From Haematobia irritans (lineage: Eukaryota > Arthropoda > Insecta > Diptera > Muscidae): a stretch of DNA of 64,000 nt. The notes under the pieces are model-generated. The model was not told the origin of the DNA. It worked only from the letters and a program-made list of their open reading frames with translations, and ran no database searches. The DNA lies in assembly GCF_050003625.1 (NCBI RefSeq), contig NC_134398.1, positions 106,920,026-106,984,025 of the forward strand, given 5' to 3'. The position numbers and the translations under genes are program-made. Each line of letters starts with the position of its first letter. Position 1 is the first letter of the stretch. Positions 21,006 to 33,082 of this stretch are shown piece after piece.

Positions 21006-22625
21006 TACCCTGCGCCACACTGTTGAACAGGGTATTATAAGTTAGTGCATATGTTTGCAACACCCAGAAGGAGACGAGATAGACACATGGTGTCTTTGGC
21101 AAAAATGCTTAGGGTGGGCTCCTGAGTCGATATAGCCATGTCCGTCTGTCCGTGAACACATTTTTGTAATCAAAGTCTAGGTCGCAATTTAAGCCCAATC
21201 GACTTCGAATTTGGCACAAGTATGTGTTTTGGGTCAGAATAGAACCCTATTGATTTTGGAAGAAATCGGTTCAGATTTAGATATAGCTCCCATATATATC
21301 TTTCGTCCACTTATACGGCCCTAGAAGCCAGATTTTAACCCAAATTTGGTAGAAATTTTGCACTAGGAGTACAATTAGTAGTATAGTCAAATGTGCCAAA
21401 TTTTATAGAAATCGGTTCAGATTTAGATATAGCTTCCATATATATCTTTCGTACGATATGCACTTATATGGATTCAGCCTGAGTTTTACCCTGATTTGGT
21501 TGAAATTTTGCTCAAACATAACGCTTGGCCATATAGTCACGAGTGCAAAATTTGATTGAAATCGGTTCAAATTTAGATATAGCACCCATATATATCTTTC
21601 GTCCGATTTAGACTCATATGACAACAGAGGCCAAAGTTTACTACCGATTTTCGTGAAGTTTTGCACAGAGAGTAGAATTAACATTCTAGCAATGCTTGGT
21701 AAATTTGATTGAAATCGATTCAGATTTAGGTGTCGTTATGTGTGTTAATTTTGGTTAAAATCTTTAATATTTTAGATATTTAAGTGTGTAAAGTTTGATC
21801 TGATTTGGTTCAGATTTAGATAAAACCCCCATATATTCGTGTTTCCAGTTATTACAAATATGACCAAAATTCCCACACTTTATATCTTAGTCATATCCTG
21901 TAGTGCCAGAATTTCCACAGAACAGTTGATTTTTAAATAAGGCTCCAAGTCGCTCGACTTGACCAAATAATATGTTACAACCCACACTTGACCACATATC
22001 TTGGCGATATCTACCAATATCCTTTTAAAATCGCCACTGGTGAGTAGCAAAAATTGCAAATATTACTAAAATTTTCCTATATTTGGTATACATATGTATC
22101 GCCTGATAAATCATAAATGTCCTTTTGTACACTTGCATTAAAATTTCTCTCGCTTCATATTTCCCATATTTTTTACTAACATTGTGTTTCATCCCATGGT
22201 GATAGCCGATTTTAATTCTAGTGTTTTTGTACAAATATTCTCTTCATTATAAGTATTTGTATCTGGAAATGCAAACCTTTGCATAGCTCCCAGCAAATTT
22301 GAAGTAGTTAAGGTTGTAACACAAATGTTGGTATACATAGTGGTGAAGGGTATAATATAGTCGGCCCAGCCCGACTTTAGACTTTACTTTTTACTAACAT
22401 TGTGTTCCACCCCAGGGCATTAGCCGACATAAATTTTAAGTCAATAGAATTTTGGTCTTAAATATATTGTCGGTTCAGATTTAAATGCATGTATATGGGA
22501 ACATAAATCTTTATATATACAACTCAAAAAATTTGAAGGAATTCAGATGGTGTCGAAAATGTAGATCACAAAGTGGTGCAGGGTATAATATAGTCGGCCC
22601 TGTCCGACTATAGACTTTCCTTACT
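21005..22625 (-). repeat. V-family repeats, minus orientation
   Basis: Begins with TTTATACCCTGCGCCACAC and ends at TATAATATAGTCGGCC around 22590. Internal ~150-bp units carry the inverse of GGGAGCTATATCTAAATC. A second V start lies near 22340-22370. Degraded V-like sequence continues to about 23250. The short frames at 21403-21684 and 22511-22726 are repeat by-products. Confidence 0.75.
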
Positions 22626-23259
22626 TGTTTTTCTATAGAAAAAATTGTCAAAATTTTATTTCTATAGAAAATTTTCTCAAAATTTAGCATATTTATTGAA
22701 AATGTATTTCTATAGTAAATTTTCATATAATGTTATTTCGTGCTGATGGTCACTGATTCTTAAAAAACCTCTAATATAAATCTTTCGACCGATTATAAAT
22801 TCAATTTTGCGAAATTGCCTAAAAATGTATACCCTGCGTCGCACTCTTTATAGAAGTATTACAATATACATTGTCCAAATCGAGTGAGGTAAATAGCAAC
22901 ATAAACCTTTATACAAAGCACTCAACAAAATTGAAGGATTGAGATTTTATCAAAATGTGGATCTAAATACAAAGTTGTGTATATTATAGTCTGCCCCGCC
23001 AGACTTCAGATTTTCTTATTATTATTTTTTTTTTTTTTTTGACTAAAATTATGTTTCGTCCCATAAAGTTAGATTCAAATATTAAGTACATAGATTTTGT
23101 TGAAGTGTATACAATTTTGTCTAAATCGGTGCAGATTCAAATTCATGCATATGGGAATATCAACCTTTATATAGCTCGCAACAAACTTGAGATGGTATCA
23201 ATGAATTTGGTCCACAATGAAGGGTATAATACATTATTTTTTTATTAAACATAGGAACG

Positions 23260-23790
23260 ACATTGGCCTGAATTCGAAACATAGAGTACAAGTACACACA
23301 CTTTTTCATTAGAAATAAGTTGTTTTAGCACACTATACGAGTGCTGGAGATCATGATCGCACTGAATAATCCATGTAGACGGTATTTCCCGTGATTGTTA
23401 TGGTAATATTACATGGGACAAACTGTTTTTAAAGATTTCCAAAAGCATAGTGCCCTCTATACTCTATAAATCGGAGCCATAACATGTCCAAAAAACGACC
23501 CCCAGACCATAATATTACCCCCACCATTATTGAAGGAACTGTTTTTATTTCTTGGATTAAGACTTTTCTTTGGACCTTCGTACTAAACTTCCACCACCCG
23601 AGCCATGCAATTTAAACTTTGATTTGTAGGAAAATAAAACACATTTCACTGATTCTCATGCCATTTAAGGTGTTTTTGTAAAAATTTAAGGCGCGGTTAA
23701 ATTTTTTCGAACTCCATAATTATTGTGAGTCTCACGAAATACAGAGAAGGCCTTTGACGAAATGTCCAAATGAAATCGTCACTTCCGTGA
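23260..23790 (-). pseudogene. Tc1-like transposase, middle fragment
   Basis: Minus strand encodes broken Tc1-type motifs: a GGGNIMVWGSF block near 23530-23500 and CDHDLQHS, corresponding to the second catalytic aspartate region, near 23370. Stops and frame changes are frequent. It is probably the N-terminal and middle part of the element whose C terminus is at 18240-18310. Confidence 0.6.
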
Positions 23791-24190
23791 GAGTTCCTTT
23801 ATTGGAAGTTGTTAGAGACGCTACATTTAAAGTTGGGCCACTAGATATTTCTACATAATTCGATACATATTCCTGTTTTTGTTGCAGTGAAACAAAATTT
23901 AAACAAATACTTCTGTTTTGTTTATTTACATTTGCTTTTGTTTCTTCTTCTTTTCAGTATGTGACATTCACTTGAGATGTGTTCCTCCCCAGTATTTTAG
24001 TTAGTTGCCAATTCATATTTTGACAACTACAAAATTCGCATATAATGGTGACTCTGGTGCGACTTGCACTGATAGTTGCACTGGATAGAACACCAGTGCA
24101 ACGATTGCCATACAAAAGTTCTATCCAGTGCAAAAAGAAAACAGCCCTAGTGGTCGTGCGAACATATCCTATAGTCCGAAGGCATAATTC

Positions 24191-24221
24191 CGTCCGGAAT
24201 AACTGATAGTCTGTAAAGCGC
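24191..24221 (-). repeat. Right arm of the split palindromic repeat
   Basis: Inverse partner of 16703-16733. Bases 24240-24540 that follow hold the ATCGAT-type degenerate repeat, also seen at 13588-14112. Confidence 0.65.
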
Positions 24222-24544
24222 ATAAAACATATCAATTCGGTATGAACGGAGAAAGGTTTAAGAAAAACAAATGAGGAAAGCCATTTTTGAAAAAAATTAA
24301 AATATATTATTTACATCCAATATGCAAATTTGTTGTTAATTTTTAAATGCATCCATTTTTTCAAAAAATTCTATAATATTTAAATTTTCAACGATCGATA
24401 TCTTGAAAAGTACGCTTTTTGACAAAAAAATTACTTAACGTTTTCTCTTTAAAATACGCTATTTATATCCCATATGCACTTTTTAAATTGTAAAAAGATG
24501 CTGCTATTTTTTCAAAACATGTTAAAACATTTATATTTTCGTTC

Positions 24545-24790
24545 AATTTCATAAGCTGGTACGCACCTCTAGTGAAAATAACAGAGTTGTCAAAAGCATA
24601 TTTTGGCAGCAAACATTTAATTTATTATTGTCAATGTGTGCGTAAATGTTTTAAAAAGTCTGTAAATAATCAACAATTTATTTGAGGAATATTTGGAACA
24701 TATATCAACAATTTTGAAAAGCGATTAGCTGGTTTAAAATTTGGTACACAGCTCTGTTGTCTTGTTCGCTAGAGGTGCGTAACGGCCTTT
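24545..24790 (+). repeat. P-family MITE, partial copy
   Basis: Starts inside the left arm (TTCAATTTCATAAGCTGG), carries the core AACAGAGTTGTCAAAAGC and GCGATTAGCTGG, and ends CGCTAGAGGTGCG. The left terminus is missing. Confidence 0.7.
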
Positions 24791-24799
24791 ATGCGAAAA

Positions 24800-25330
24800 A
24801 CGAATACCTTCATATATCTCCGTAAATAGGTTCTCAAACACAGGCATGTTAACTTATTTATGCGAAATAATATACCTGCCTATTTCTTCGTGCTAAAAAT
24901 CCAGGGTTGTATAAATATTTGCTTTAAAATGTTCAAAACAAAGATTTCGCATTTATTCCGCGCTAACTTTTTTTTATATGGAGTATAACAGTTTTTCGCA
25001 CGAAAACGTGATCTTAGTAGTAGGCTTAAAGGAAGAGGCAAGACATTGTATAGTCGCAGCCCTAATGCCTAGTACTAAGTTCGTTTATGCGAAAAACGAA
25101 TATCTTCATATATCTCCGTAAATAGTGTCTCAAACTCGGGGATGTTAACTTATTTTTGCGAAATAATATACCTGCCTATTTTTGCGAAATAATATACCTG
25201 CCTATTTCCAGGGTTGTATAAATATTTGCATTAAAATTCTCATTTATTCCGCGCTAACCTTTTTTATATGGAGTATAACAATTTTTCCAAGTTAGTGTCT
25301 AGTACTAAGTTCGTTTATGCGAAAAACGAT
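24800..25330 (+). repeat. Locally duplicated repeat
   Basis: Two partial copies start around 24797 and 25086 (ATGCGAAAAACGAATAYCTTC), with TGCGAAATAATATACCTGCC repeated inside the second. A third start at 25317 leads into the R copy. Noncoding, family not recognised. Confidence 0.55.
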
Positions 25331-25333
25331 TTT

Positions 25334-25727
25334 TTTCGCGTTGAAACTCCATACAAAACCAAAAATGCGAAAAACTTGCGAAATTTTTTCCATTTGTGAT
25401 ACTTTTTTTTCGAGTTGAAAAACTGACGTTTATAGCACGGCGCCATTTGCAATGTGAATTAAGAAATAATTTATTTATTAAAAACTATTTGTGCGGGTTT
25501 ATAAATCAAACACGGACCATATTTTTGTTCCGAAACTATACAAAGGATCAAAGGAATAGCTGATCAATTGCCCAAGGAAAAATAAAATGTTAATTTTGTA
25601 AAAACAAGCAACAACCACCAACTTCATCCAATATCGCTCCTTGTTAAATAGCGCTCCAAGCTACCTAAAAACGCCGATTTCTATGTGCGACATAATGGTT
25701 TCCATAAAAATTTTTCGCATAGTACAT
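25334..25727 (+). repeat. R-family MITE, near full length
   Basis: Plus-oriented R copy from CGCGTTGAAACTCCATAC through GGCGCCATTTGCAATGTG to TTTCGCATAGTACAT. Its right end is interrupted by the Q element at 25728, which duplicated AT. Confidence 0.75.
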
Positions 25728-27378
25728 CCCAATAAACACAAACGTTTGAAAAATACTAAAATTCAATAATTTTTCAAACATTTTTTCAAAGGATTAGGGT
25801 AATATTCAAGTTGAGAAATTGTTGAGAAAATCGCGTTCTCAACAAAAAACAGACATTACCCTCAACAGTAAAATTCAACACAATAGCAATAATTTCTCAA
25901 TTGTAATCCTCAAATTGAAATGCATCGCTACTCAATAATTTCTCAAACAGTTTTCAATGTGAGAAAAATAAAAAACTAGCATTGTTGCGAATACTTTCAA
26001 ACCACAATTTGTATGAAAGTCAATCCTAGTTCTAACTGAAAGTCAATACTAAATTTCTAGGGATTTTGTAAATTTTATTATTTTTTCGTTAACAAATATA
26101 ATAATCTTAAAAATAACATTAATAATATATGAAAATAATAATATTATACCAATCAAAATGTAATTATCTTATTAAACGTATTAATAAATAAAACTATGAA
26201 TACAACTTTAAATATCTTAAACATTTTTACATGTATAATTCCATTTCCTCCATAATGTTGGTGTCATTAATATGCTGGCAATTTGAAATAATTACTATCG
26301 AGGAACTTGCTGGCTTGTGTGTTAGAATAGATTCCAGCAAGAGGAAATCACAAAATATCAAACTGATGACGGGATGTAAATTGATGTAATGCACATTTTC
26401 ATCCAGAAGTTCTTGATATAGGAATTGTTGCACTTTGTTTTAATTGGTTGCACTTTGTAAGTTTTCTGAAAACTTTTCTTTGTTGTTTCCTTCATCGGTT
26501 TTTCATCGGCCAACATCTTCCAAGAATATACCATTCAATGATTTTAGTTTTCTGCAAAACAATTGAGTTTTGTGATTTCCATTATGTTTTCATTTCACTT
26601 TTTATTTTGACTTACCAATTTGTATTTCTTCCAACTGACCACGTACTTCGTGATTTCCTCAAGAACGTTGGTATTACAAAATTGTTGTTATTAAAATACT
26701 GGCAATTTTCAGGAACTTGATGGCCAGATAATTGGAATAAATTTCCAGCAATTTCAATTCACAAAATAACAAATTAAACCAATGATGCGATATAAATTAA
26801 ACTATCGATGTGATGCGAATTATCATCCAGTAATTGTTGATATGGAAAAGCATAAATACCAAGTTTTTTTGGTTGCACTTTGATTTATGGAAACTTTCTC
26901 TTCTCGATAAGCCACTACCATTTTTCATCGGCCAGCCTCTTAATGTGTCCAAGAATCAGCATCCAAATATTTTAGTTGTCTGCAAAGAGATTTGAGTTTA
27001 GTGACTTCCTTCAAGTTTTCATTTCGTGTTTTAGTTTTACTTACCAATTATTATAAGCAATTTCAATTGATTATTAAAAAATTTCCACATTTTTGTATTT
27101 CTTCCACGAACTTTGTTGTCCAAAGTAGTATTGAAAACCATGTGGTTTTTTCGTTGCATTTCAGGGTAGTGTTTTGTCAAAGTTTTCTCCAATTATCTTC
27201 AACACATTTTCAAAGTTTGCGTCAACATTTTGCCAAATTGGTTGTAATTCGCAAACAATTTGAAGATGAATTGAAGATGAGCTTTTTCAAGTCAAGTTGA
27301 ATTTATGTTGAAAATGATATTTACCCTCAAACTGAAGAGGTGTTGCATTTGAAAAACGTTCATCCTGTGTTCATTGGG
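25728..27378 (+). mobile_element. Q-family DNA element, full copy 3 (divergent)
   Basis: 1,651 bp, termini CCCAATAAACACA and TGTGTTCATTGGG, flanked by AT at 25726-25727 and 27379-27380. It is longer and more diverged than copies 1 and 2, with extra internal repeats of the TTCATCGGCCA and TTTTAGTTTTCTGCAA modules. No recognised transposase. Confidence 0.75.
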
Positions 27379-27380
27379 AT

Positions 27381-28105
27381 AGTACCGGCCATTAAATGCC
27401 GGTATGCACATCTAGCGAAATTTTCGGTAGCAAAAATTTATTTAAGTCTACAGGCCGGTATGCACCTCTAGCGAAAAATTTCATTCCCATAAGAAATGCA
27501 TTGCTATTTATGCTAACGAAATTTTCGGTAGCGTTCAATTTCGTAAGGTGGTACGCACCTCTAATGAAAATAACAGGGTTGTCAAAAGGATATTTTGGCA
27601 GCAAACATTTAAATTATTGCAATAATTGTGTGCGTAAAAGTTTTAAAAAGTCTGTATCTGTATCAACAATTTATTTGAAAAATATTTGGAACATATATTA
27701 ACAATTTTTAAAAGCGATTAGCTGGTTTAAAATTTGTGTACACAGCCCTGTTGCACCATTACGAAATTTTCGGTGGCAAAAATGTATTTAAATCTTCAAC
27801 AAAAAACAGGGTTGTGTACATAAATTGTAAACCAGCTAATCGCTTTTAACAATTTTTAATATATGTTCCAAATATTCCTCAAGTAATTGTTGACTATTTA
27901 CAGACCTTTTAAAATATTTACGCACACAATGATTGTAATAAATGAAATGTTTGCTTCCAAAATAGGCTTTTGACGACCCTGTTATTTTCATTAGAGGTGC
28001 GTACCAGCTTTGGAAATTGAACGCTATCTAAAATTTCGTTAGCATATATAGCAATGCATTTCTTATGGGAATGGAATTTTTCGCTAGAGGTGCATACCGG
28101 CCTTT
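27381..28105. repeat. P-family MITEs, opposed copies
   Basis: A short P end at 27381-27450 precedes a plus-oriented copy from 27451 (GGCCGGTATGCACCTCTAG) to about 27770. This is followed by a minus-oriented copy from about 27775 to 28105 ending GGTGCATACCGGCC. The opposed copies could form a long hairpin. Bases 28106-28200 are a non-P spacer containing a GGCCGG end. Confidence 0.7.
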
Positions 28106-28206
28106 TCGCGCGATTTCCGGAACAAGCAATTATAAATCCCACGATTTTATTTTCGATACGAATCGAAAAATGTTGTGAATTTGGGAACAGGCCGGTATAT
28201 AACTTA

Positions 28207-28537
28207 TGGTGTTTTCTTTTCTGAAAAAAGTGCTTTGCCTTCATTTTGTCTGTACAGAATGCGCATTTTTAAAATGTTACCAGCAACCTAAAAAAATGCT
28301 ATCATTTCAGCGGGCAGAAAAGAATTCAAAGAAGGAAACAGGGCAATGGCAGCACTCTCGTTTGTTGGCAGTGCTGAAAATGCCCGTAATTTGCCTCTAT
28401 GCGTGGCGCTATTTTCACAACAGAATTCGAAGCCTTTTCGCACTTTTGCCTGTTTTTTTAGAAAAGAACCTAAAGAGTACATTTTCCGGGCAAAATGCAA
28501 AAAAAGTGTGCATTTTTTACAAGAAAAGAAAACGCCA
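28207..28537 (-). repeat. T-family MITE, copy 2 (TTA target)
   Basis: 331 bp, termini TGGTGTTTTCTTTTCT and AGAAAAGAAAACGCCA, flanked by TTA at 28204-28206 and 28538-28540. Inverse of the copy at 18639-18961. The overlapping short frames here are not genes. Confidence 0.8.
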
Positions 28538-28769
28538 TTAAATTACTCGAAGATGTAAAGTGTGTACTTCCTATAAGATCTTTACATTCAAATTAATACG
28601 AAACATTGACATTTGACATTTGTAATTTTCTGCAGTGATGTTGCAGATTTTTTGGACAATAACAAAATAGGAATCTTGATTCTTTTACTTTTAATTGCAA
28701 ACTATGACAAAAATATAAATTAAGGGAAGGTCAACAGAAAAACATTAATTGCCAGTGAGATTTAAATGT

Positions 28770-29228
28770 CGTTAAAATCGATCGTCAATGTTGAATGCAG
28801 TTAACTGCTTGCTGCCTGGAACCATCCGGCCGTAACATTGTCTGATGCTGTTGAGTCTGTCAAAGGAAATTTTCTTGTCGTTCAAAGTTATCCCTATCTT
28901 GGTATATTGGCTTGGTTTCGTAGATGTGAAGGCAGTTTACACACAAATCATCATGATGACGACTGATTTTTATTGAAGTTGGATGCTTAAAAAACTGAAT
29001 TACACCAAAGATGTTACATTTCGTCGACCTACATTTGAAGTTCCAGATGTATTCCCTCCCTTTCTGGTTGAGAAATATGCACAACGCGAAATTTTGAATT
29101 TCTTATCCACAGGAAATTCCATATTATATATTAAAGTGGTATGGAAAATAAAGATTGTGGAATATTGTCCAAATATGAAATATTTGCATGCTTCATTAAA
29201 TGCCGTCGCAAGGCAAGCGTATGTATAA
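28770..29228 (+). other. Possible decayed coding fragment, unrecognised
   Basis: Two protein-like stretches are visible in different plus frames: one around 28850-28960 (SVKGNFLVVQSYPYLGILAW) and one around 29000-29110 (RRPTFEVPDVFPPFLVEKYA). Codon use looks protein-like, but stops separate them and no start or splice signal was convincing. It may be a degenerate retrocopy. I cannot name the family. Confidence 0.25.
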
Positions 29229-29322
29229 CCCAATATTATCGACCAATTCAGGAGGACCCGTAGGTTACTTATCCGAACTTCTTAATAGTGGTACTAACAG
29301 TGTTTTCTTTTCATCATCGAAA

Positions 29323-29548
29323 GGAGCCACCTTGGTGCAGTGGTGACATTTTTGAGGGGTTTAAAAGCTTCTCACTGCAATGTGGATCGCAGTTCGGACT
29401 CGGATATAAAAAGTAGGTCCCTTGTCATTGAGCTCAACATGGAATCGGGCAGCACTCAGTGATAACAGAGAAGTTCACCACTGTGGTATCAAAATGGACT
29501 GAATAGTCTAAGTGAGCCTGGTGTATTGGGCTGCCACATAACCTAACC
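29323..29548 (+). repeat. tRNA-derived SINE, copy 1 (box B region deleted)
   Basis: Starts GGAGCCACCTTGGTGCAGTGG, a tRNA-like head with an A-box-like segment, and ends GCTGCCACATAACCTAACC. The tRNA B-box region is missing, while the body (TCATTGAGCTCAACATGG, CGGGCAGCACTCAGTGATAA) matches the copy at 56335-56610. Flanking ATCGAAA is repeated on both sides, so a target duplication is likely. 29549-29849 holds nothing recognisable. Confidence 0.8.
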
Positions 29549-29849
29549 ATCACCTTCATCGAAAAGAATATATCCAAGCGCGTACAGCAATATTGTCCAC
29601 TCAAAGTAATGCTTTTAAAGCTATGTCCGAACATAAGCAACTAATAAAATGTACGAGAATAAAATATGTGTTTATTGCTCTGTATTTGTTTTATATTGAA
29701 TCATTTGTTTTTATTTGCCGTTACATGATCTCTTTTTCTGTATATTTTGTGAGGGCACGACAAATTTTTCGTTGAAATTGAACCGAAATAGAGTGTATAA
29801 AAATAGTTGAAATTTGAGACCTAATAAATACAATAAAAACATGGAATTA

Positions 29850-32316
29850 GTTGAAACAAGGAAAGTCTAAAGTCGGGCGGGGCCGACTATATTATACCCT
29901 GCACCACTTTGTGGATCTGCATTTGCGATACCATCTGAAATCCTTCAAATTTGTTGGGTGCTATATATAGAGTTTCATGGTCCTATATACATACATTTAA
30001 ATCTGAACCGACAATATATTTAACGCTTGTGCACCAACATATATTTAAGATTTCTTAGAAAATCTATTGACTTAAAATTTAAGTCGGTTAATATCATGGG
30101 TTGGAACACACTGTTAATAAAAAACAAGTAAAAAAGTCTAAAGTCGGGCGGGGCCGACTATATTATACCCTTCACCACTATGTATACCAACATTTGTGTT
30201 ACCATCTCAACTACTTCAAATTTGCTGGGAACAATGTAAAGGTTTGTATTTCCAGATACAAATACTTATAATGGAGAAAATTTTTGTACAAAAACACTAG
30301 ATTTAAATCGGCCAACGCCACGGGATGAAACAGAATGTTACTAAAAAAATATGGGAAATATGAAGCGAGAGAAATTTTAATGCAATTGTACAAAAGAGCA
30401 TTTATGATTTATCAGGTGATACATATGTATTCCAAATATAGGAAAATTGTAGTAATATTTGCAATTTTTGCTACTCTTCAGTGGCGATTTTACAAGGATA
30501 TTGGTTAGATCTCGCCAAGATATGTGGTCAAGTGTGGGTTGTAATATATTATTTGGTCAAGTCGGGCGACTTGGAGCCTTATTTAAAACTTAACCGTTCT
30601 GTGGAAAATTTGGCACTACAGGATGTGACTAAGATATGGGGAAATCATCACAGAGTTTTGTGTAAAGTGTGAGAATTTTGGCCATATTTGTATAAACCGG
30701 AAAAACAAATATATGGAGGTTTTATCTAAATATGAACCAAATCGGATCAAACTTAACACACTTAAATATCATATTAAATATATTCTCTGTGGAAACTATC
30801 GAGTCAATTGGAGGAAAATCCCATTGGAAATGGGTCTAAAATATGAAATAGTTTGTCATATTTCCCCAATTCTGGTGTACGTATATATGGGAGCTACATA
30901 TAATCTAAACCGATTTTGACTAAATTTGACATGTATAGTTAGCATAATAATTCTGCAATCTCTGAAAAATTTCGCGTAAATGAGAGTATAACTTTGGCCC
31001 ACGTGGTCATATGAGTGTAAATCGGGCAAAAGATATATATGGGAGCTATAAATCTGAACCGATATTAACCAAATTTAACACACATAATGACACCGTTAAA
31101 CATACGTGCGTCGTGCAAAATTTGAAGCAAGTCGGGGCAAAACTCTGGCTTTTGAGGCCATATAGGTGCAAATCGGACGAAAGATATATATGGGAGCTAT
31201 ATCTAAATCTGAACCGATTTGGCTGAAATTTTGCATGTTTTTCGAGACTTCTAAAATATTCGGACGTACGGAATTTGAAGGACAATAAATAAATACGCCA
31301 GTTATGATAAATCTGAACCAAAATCAATAGCGATTGTCTTTGTCCCAAAAAACGACCCTATGTCAAATTTGAGGACGATCGGACTTAAACTGCGGCCTGT
31401 ACTTCTGCACAAAAATACATGAACAGACAGACAGACGAACGGACAGACAGACGGACATCGCTAAATCGACTCAGAATTTAATTCTAAGCCGATCGGTATA
31501 CTAAATGATGGGTCTATGACTACTTTTTCTTGGCGTTACATACAAATACACAAACTTATTATACCCTGTACCACAGTAGTAGTGAAGGGTATAAATATGG
31601 GAAACATTTAACTATGAGGCAACTTCGCAAAAGTGTCTATGATTTATCGGTCGATAGATATATATTAGAAGTTTAGGAAAATTGGAGTCATTTTTACAAG
31701 TTTTCGACTAAGCTGTGGCGAATTTGCAAGGAAAATGTTAGTATTTTGACCATTTTTGTCTAAATCAGAAAAACATATACATGGAAGCTATATCTAACTC
31801 TGAACCGATTTCAACCAAATTTGGTACGCATAGCCACAAAGCGAATTCTACTCCAGGTGCAAAAATTCAACTAAAAATAAATAAAAATTCAACTGTAAAT
31901 ATATGTATATATGGGAGCTATATCTAAATCTGAACCGATTTCAATAAAATTTAGCACACTTGACTACTAATTGTACTCGTAGTGCAAAATTTCAACCAAA
32001 TTGGAGAAAATCTCCGGCTTCTTGGTCCTTTCAAGTCCATATCGGGCGGAAGATATATATGAGAGCTATATCTAAATCTTAACCGATTTCAATTAAATTT
32101 TGCTCCCACGGCTATATGGCCAAGCGTTATGTTTGACCAAAATTTCAACAAAATTAGGGTAAAACTCAGGATTCTGGGCCCATATAAGTCCATATCGGGC
32201 GAAAGATATATATGGGAGCTTGTCTAAATTTGAATAAAATTTGGCACACTAGACTATGTTACTAATTGTATTCCTAGTACAAAATTTAAACCAAATTGGG
32301 GTAAAACTCTGGCTTC
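29850..32316 (+). repeat. V-family repeats, long cluster
   Basis: V starts lie near 29860 and 30120 (AAGTCGGGCGGGGCCGAC, TATATTATACCCT). Long ~150-bp unit stretches run to a full V end at about 31430-31600 (ACAGACAGACAGACGAACGG, ATTATACCCTGTACC). A further V stretch from 31600 is cut at 32316 by a mariner. The GTCGGGC/GGGGCCGAC starts are short palindromes. No genes; the 60-100-residue frames here are repeat by-products. Confidence 0.8.
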
Positions 32317-32318
32317 TA

Positions 32319-32868
32319 AAGGGTGATTTGTTAAGAGCTTGATAACTTTTTTTAAAAAAAAAACGCATAAAATTTGCAAAATCTCATCGGTTCTTTATTT
32401 GAAACGTTAGATTGGTCCATGACATTTACTTTTTGAAGATAATTTCATTTAAATGTTGACCGCGGCTGCATCTTAGGTGGTCCATTCGGAAAGTCCAATT
32501 TTGGGCAACTTTTTCGAGCATTTCGGCCGGAATAGCCCGAATTTCTTCGGAAATGTTGTCTTCCAAAGCTGGAATAGTTGCTGGCTTATTTCTGTAGACT
32601 TTAGACTTGACGTAGCCCCACAAAAAATAGTCTAAAGGCGTCAAATCGCATGATCTTGGTGGCCAACTTACCGGTCCATTTCTTGAGATGAATTGTTCTC
32701 CGAAGTTTTCCCTCAAAATGGCCATAGAATCGCGAGCTGTGTGGCATGTAGCGCCATCTTGTTGAAACCACATGTCAACCAAGTTCAGTTCTTCCATTTT
32801 TGGCAACAAAAAGTTTGTTAGCATCGAACGATAGCGATCGCCATTCACCGTAACGTTGCGTCCAACGG
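32319..32868 (-). mobile_element. DD41D mariner element, truncated copy 3
   Basis: Only the 3' end of the element is present. The terminus AAGGGTGATT at 32319 is preceded by TA within a V repeat. Sequence matches copies 1 and 2 until GTTGCGTCCAAC near 32866, then is replaced by unrelated sequence; the other terminus is absent. Confidence 0.85.
32426..32866 (-). pseudogene. DD41D mariner transposase, C-terminal part
   Basis: About 145 C-terminal residues remain, with the second (QQDGATCHT) and third (DLTPLD) aspartate motifs. The first aspartate and all DNA-binding sequence are lost by the truncation. One residue near the end (DHLRCSRGQ) differs from the other copies. Confidence 0.85.
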
Positions 32869-32954
32869 CAGCGACATACTGGATTACCAGGCCTTAACAA
32901 AGAAAATATAAATGAAAGTGCTAAGCGTCACAAAGGAAAAAAACAAATTTGGCA

Positions 32955-33075
32955 ATAAAGGCCAGTATGCACCATTAGCGAAATTTTCGGTAGCAAAAAA
33001 TTTTTATAAGTCTACAACAAAAAAACAGGGCTGTGTACACAAATTTTAAACTAGCTAATCGCTTTTAAAAATTGT
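32955..33075 (-). repeat. P-family MITE, partial copy
   Basis: AAGGCCAGTATGCACC, CGAAATTTTCGGTAGC and AAACTAGCTAATCGCTTTTAAAA match P sequence. It lies directly before the satellite. Confidence 0.65.
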
Positions 33076-33082
33076 TTAGTTC

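Larger units (their letters stand above)
16739..24148 (-). mobile_element. PIF/Harbinger-type element 2, gutted and nested
   Basis: Left end AGGTCTGTTTTCTTATTGC at 16739 matches the right end of element 1. The right end (GCAAAAAGAAAACAGCCCT to 24148) and its subterminal region match the left end of element 1. AGT is duplicated at 16736-16738 and 24149-24151, so the two ends, 7.4 kb apart, belong to one insertion. The Myb-like gene expected near 23900 is absent. The interior is filled with a cytochrome b5 retropseudogene, Tc1-like fragments, T and piggyBac MITEs, a mariner pseudogene and V repeats. Confidence 0.65.

Noticed and set aside
26992..27300. 102-residue frame (and relatives at 13301, 16338, 60730)
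   Set aside because: Lies inside Q elements and varies with the copy; no transposase motif.
27396..27701. 101-residue frame in P MITEs
   Set aside because: Crosses inverted-repeat sequence and is not conserved as protein between copies.
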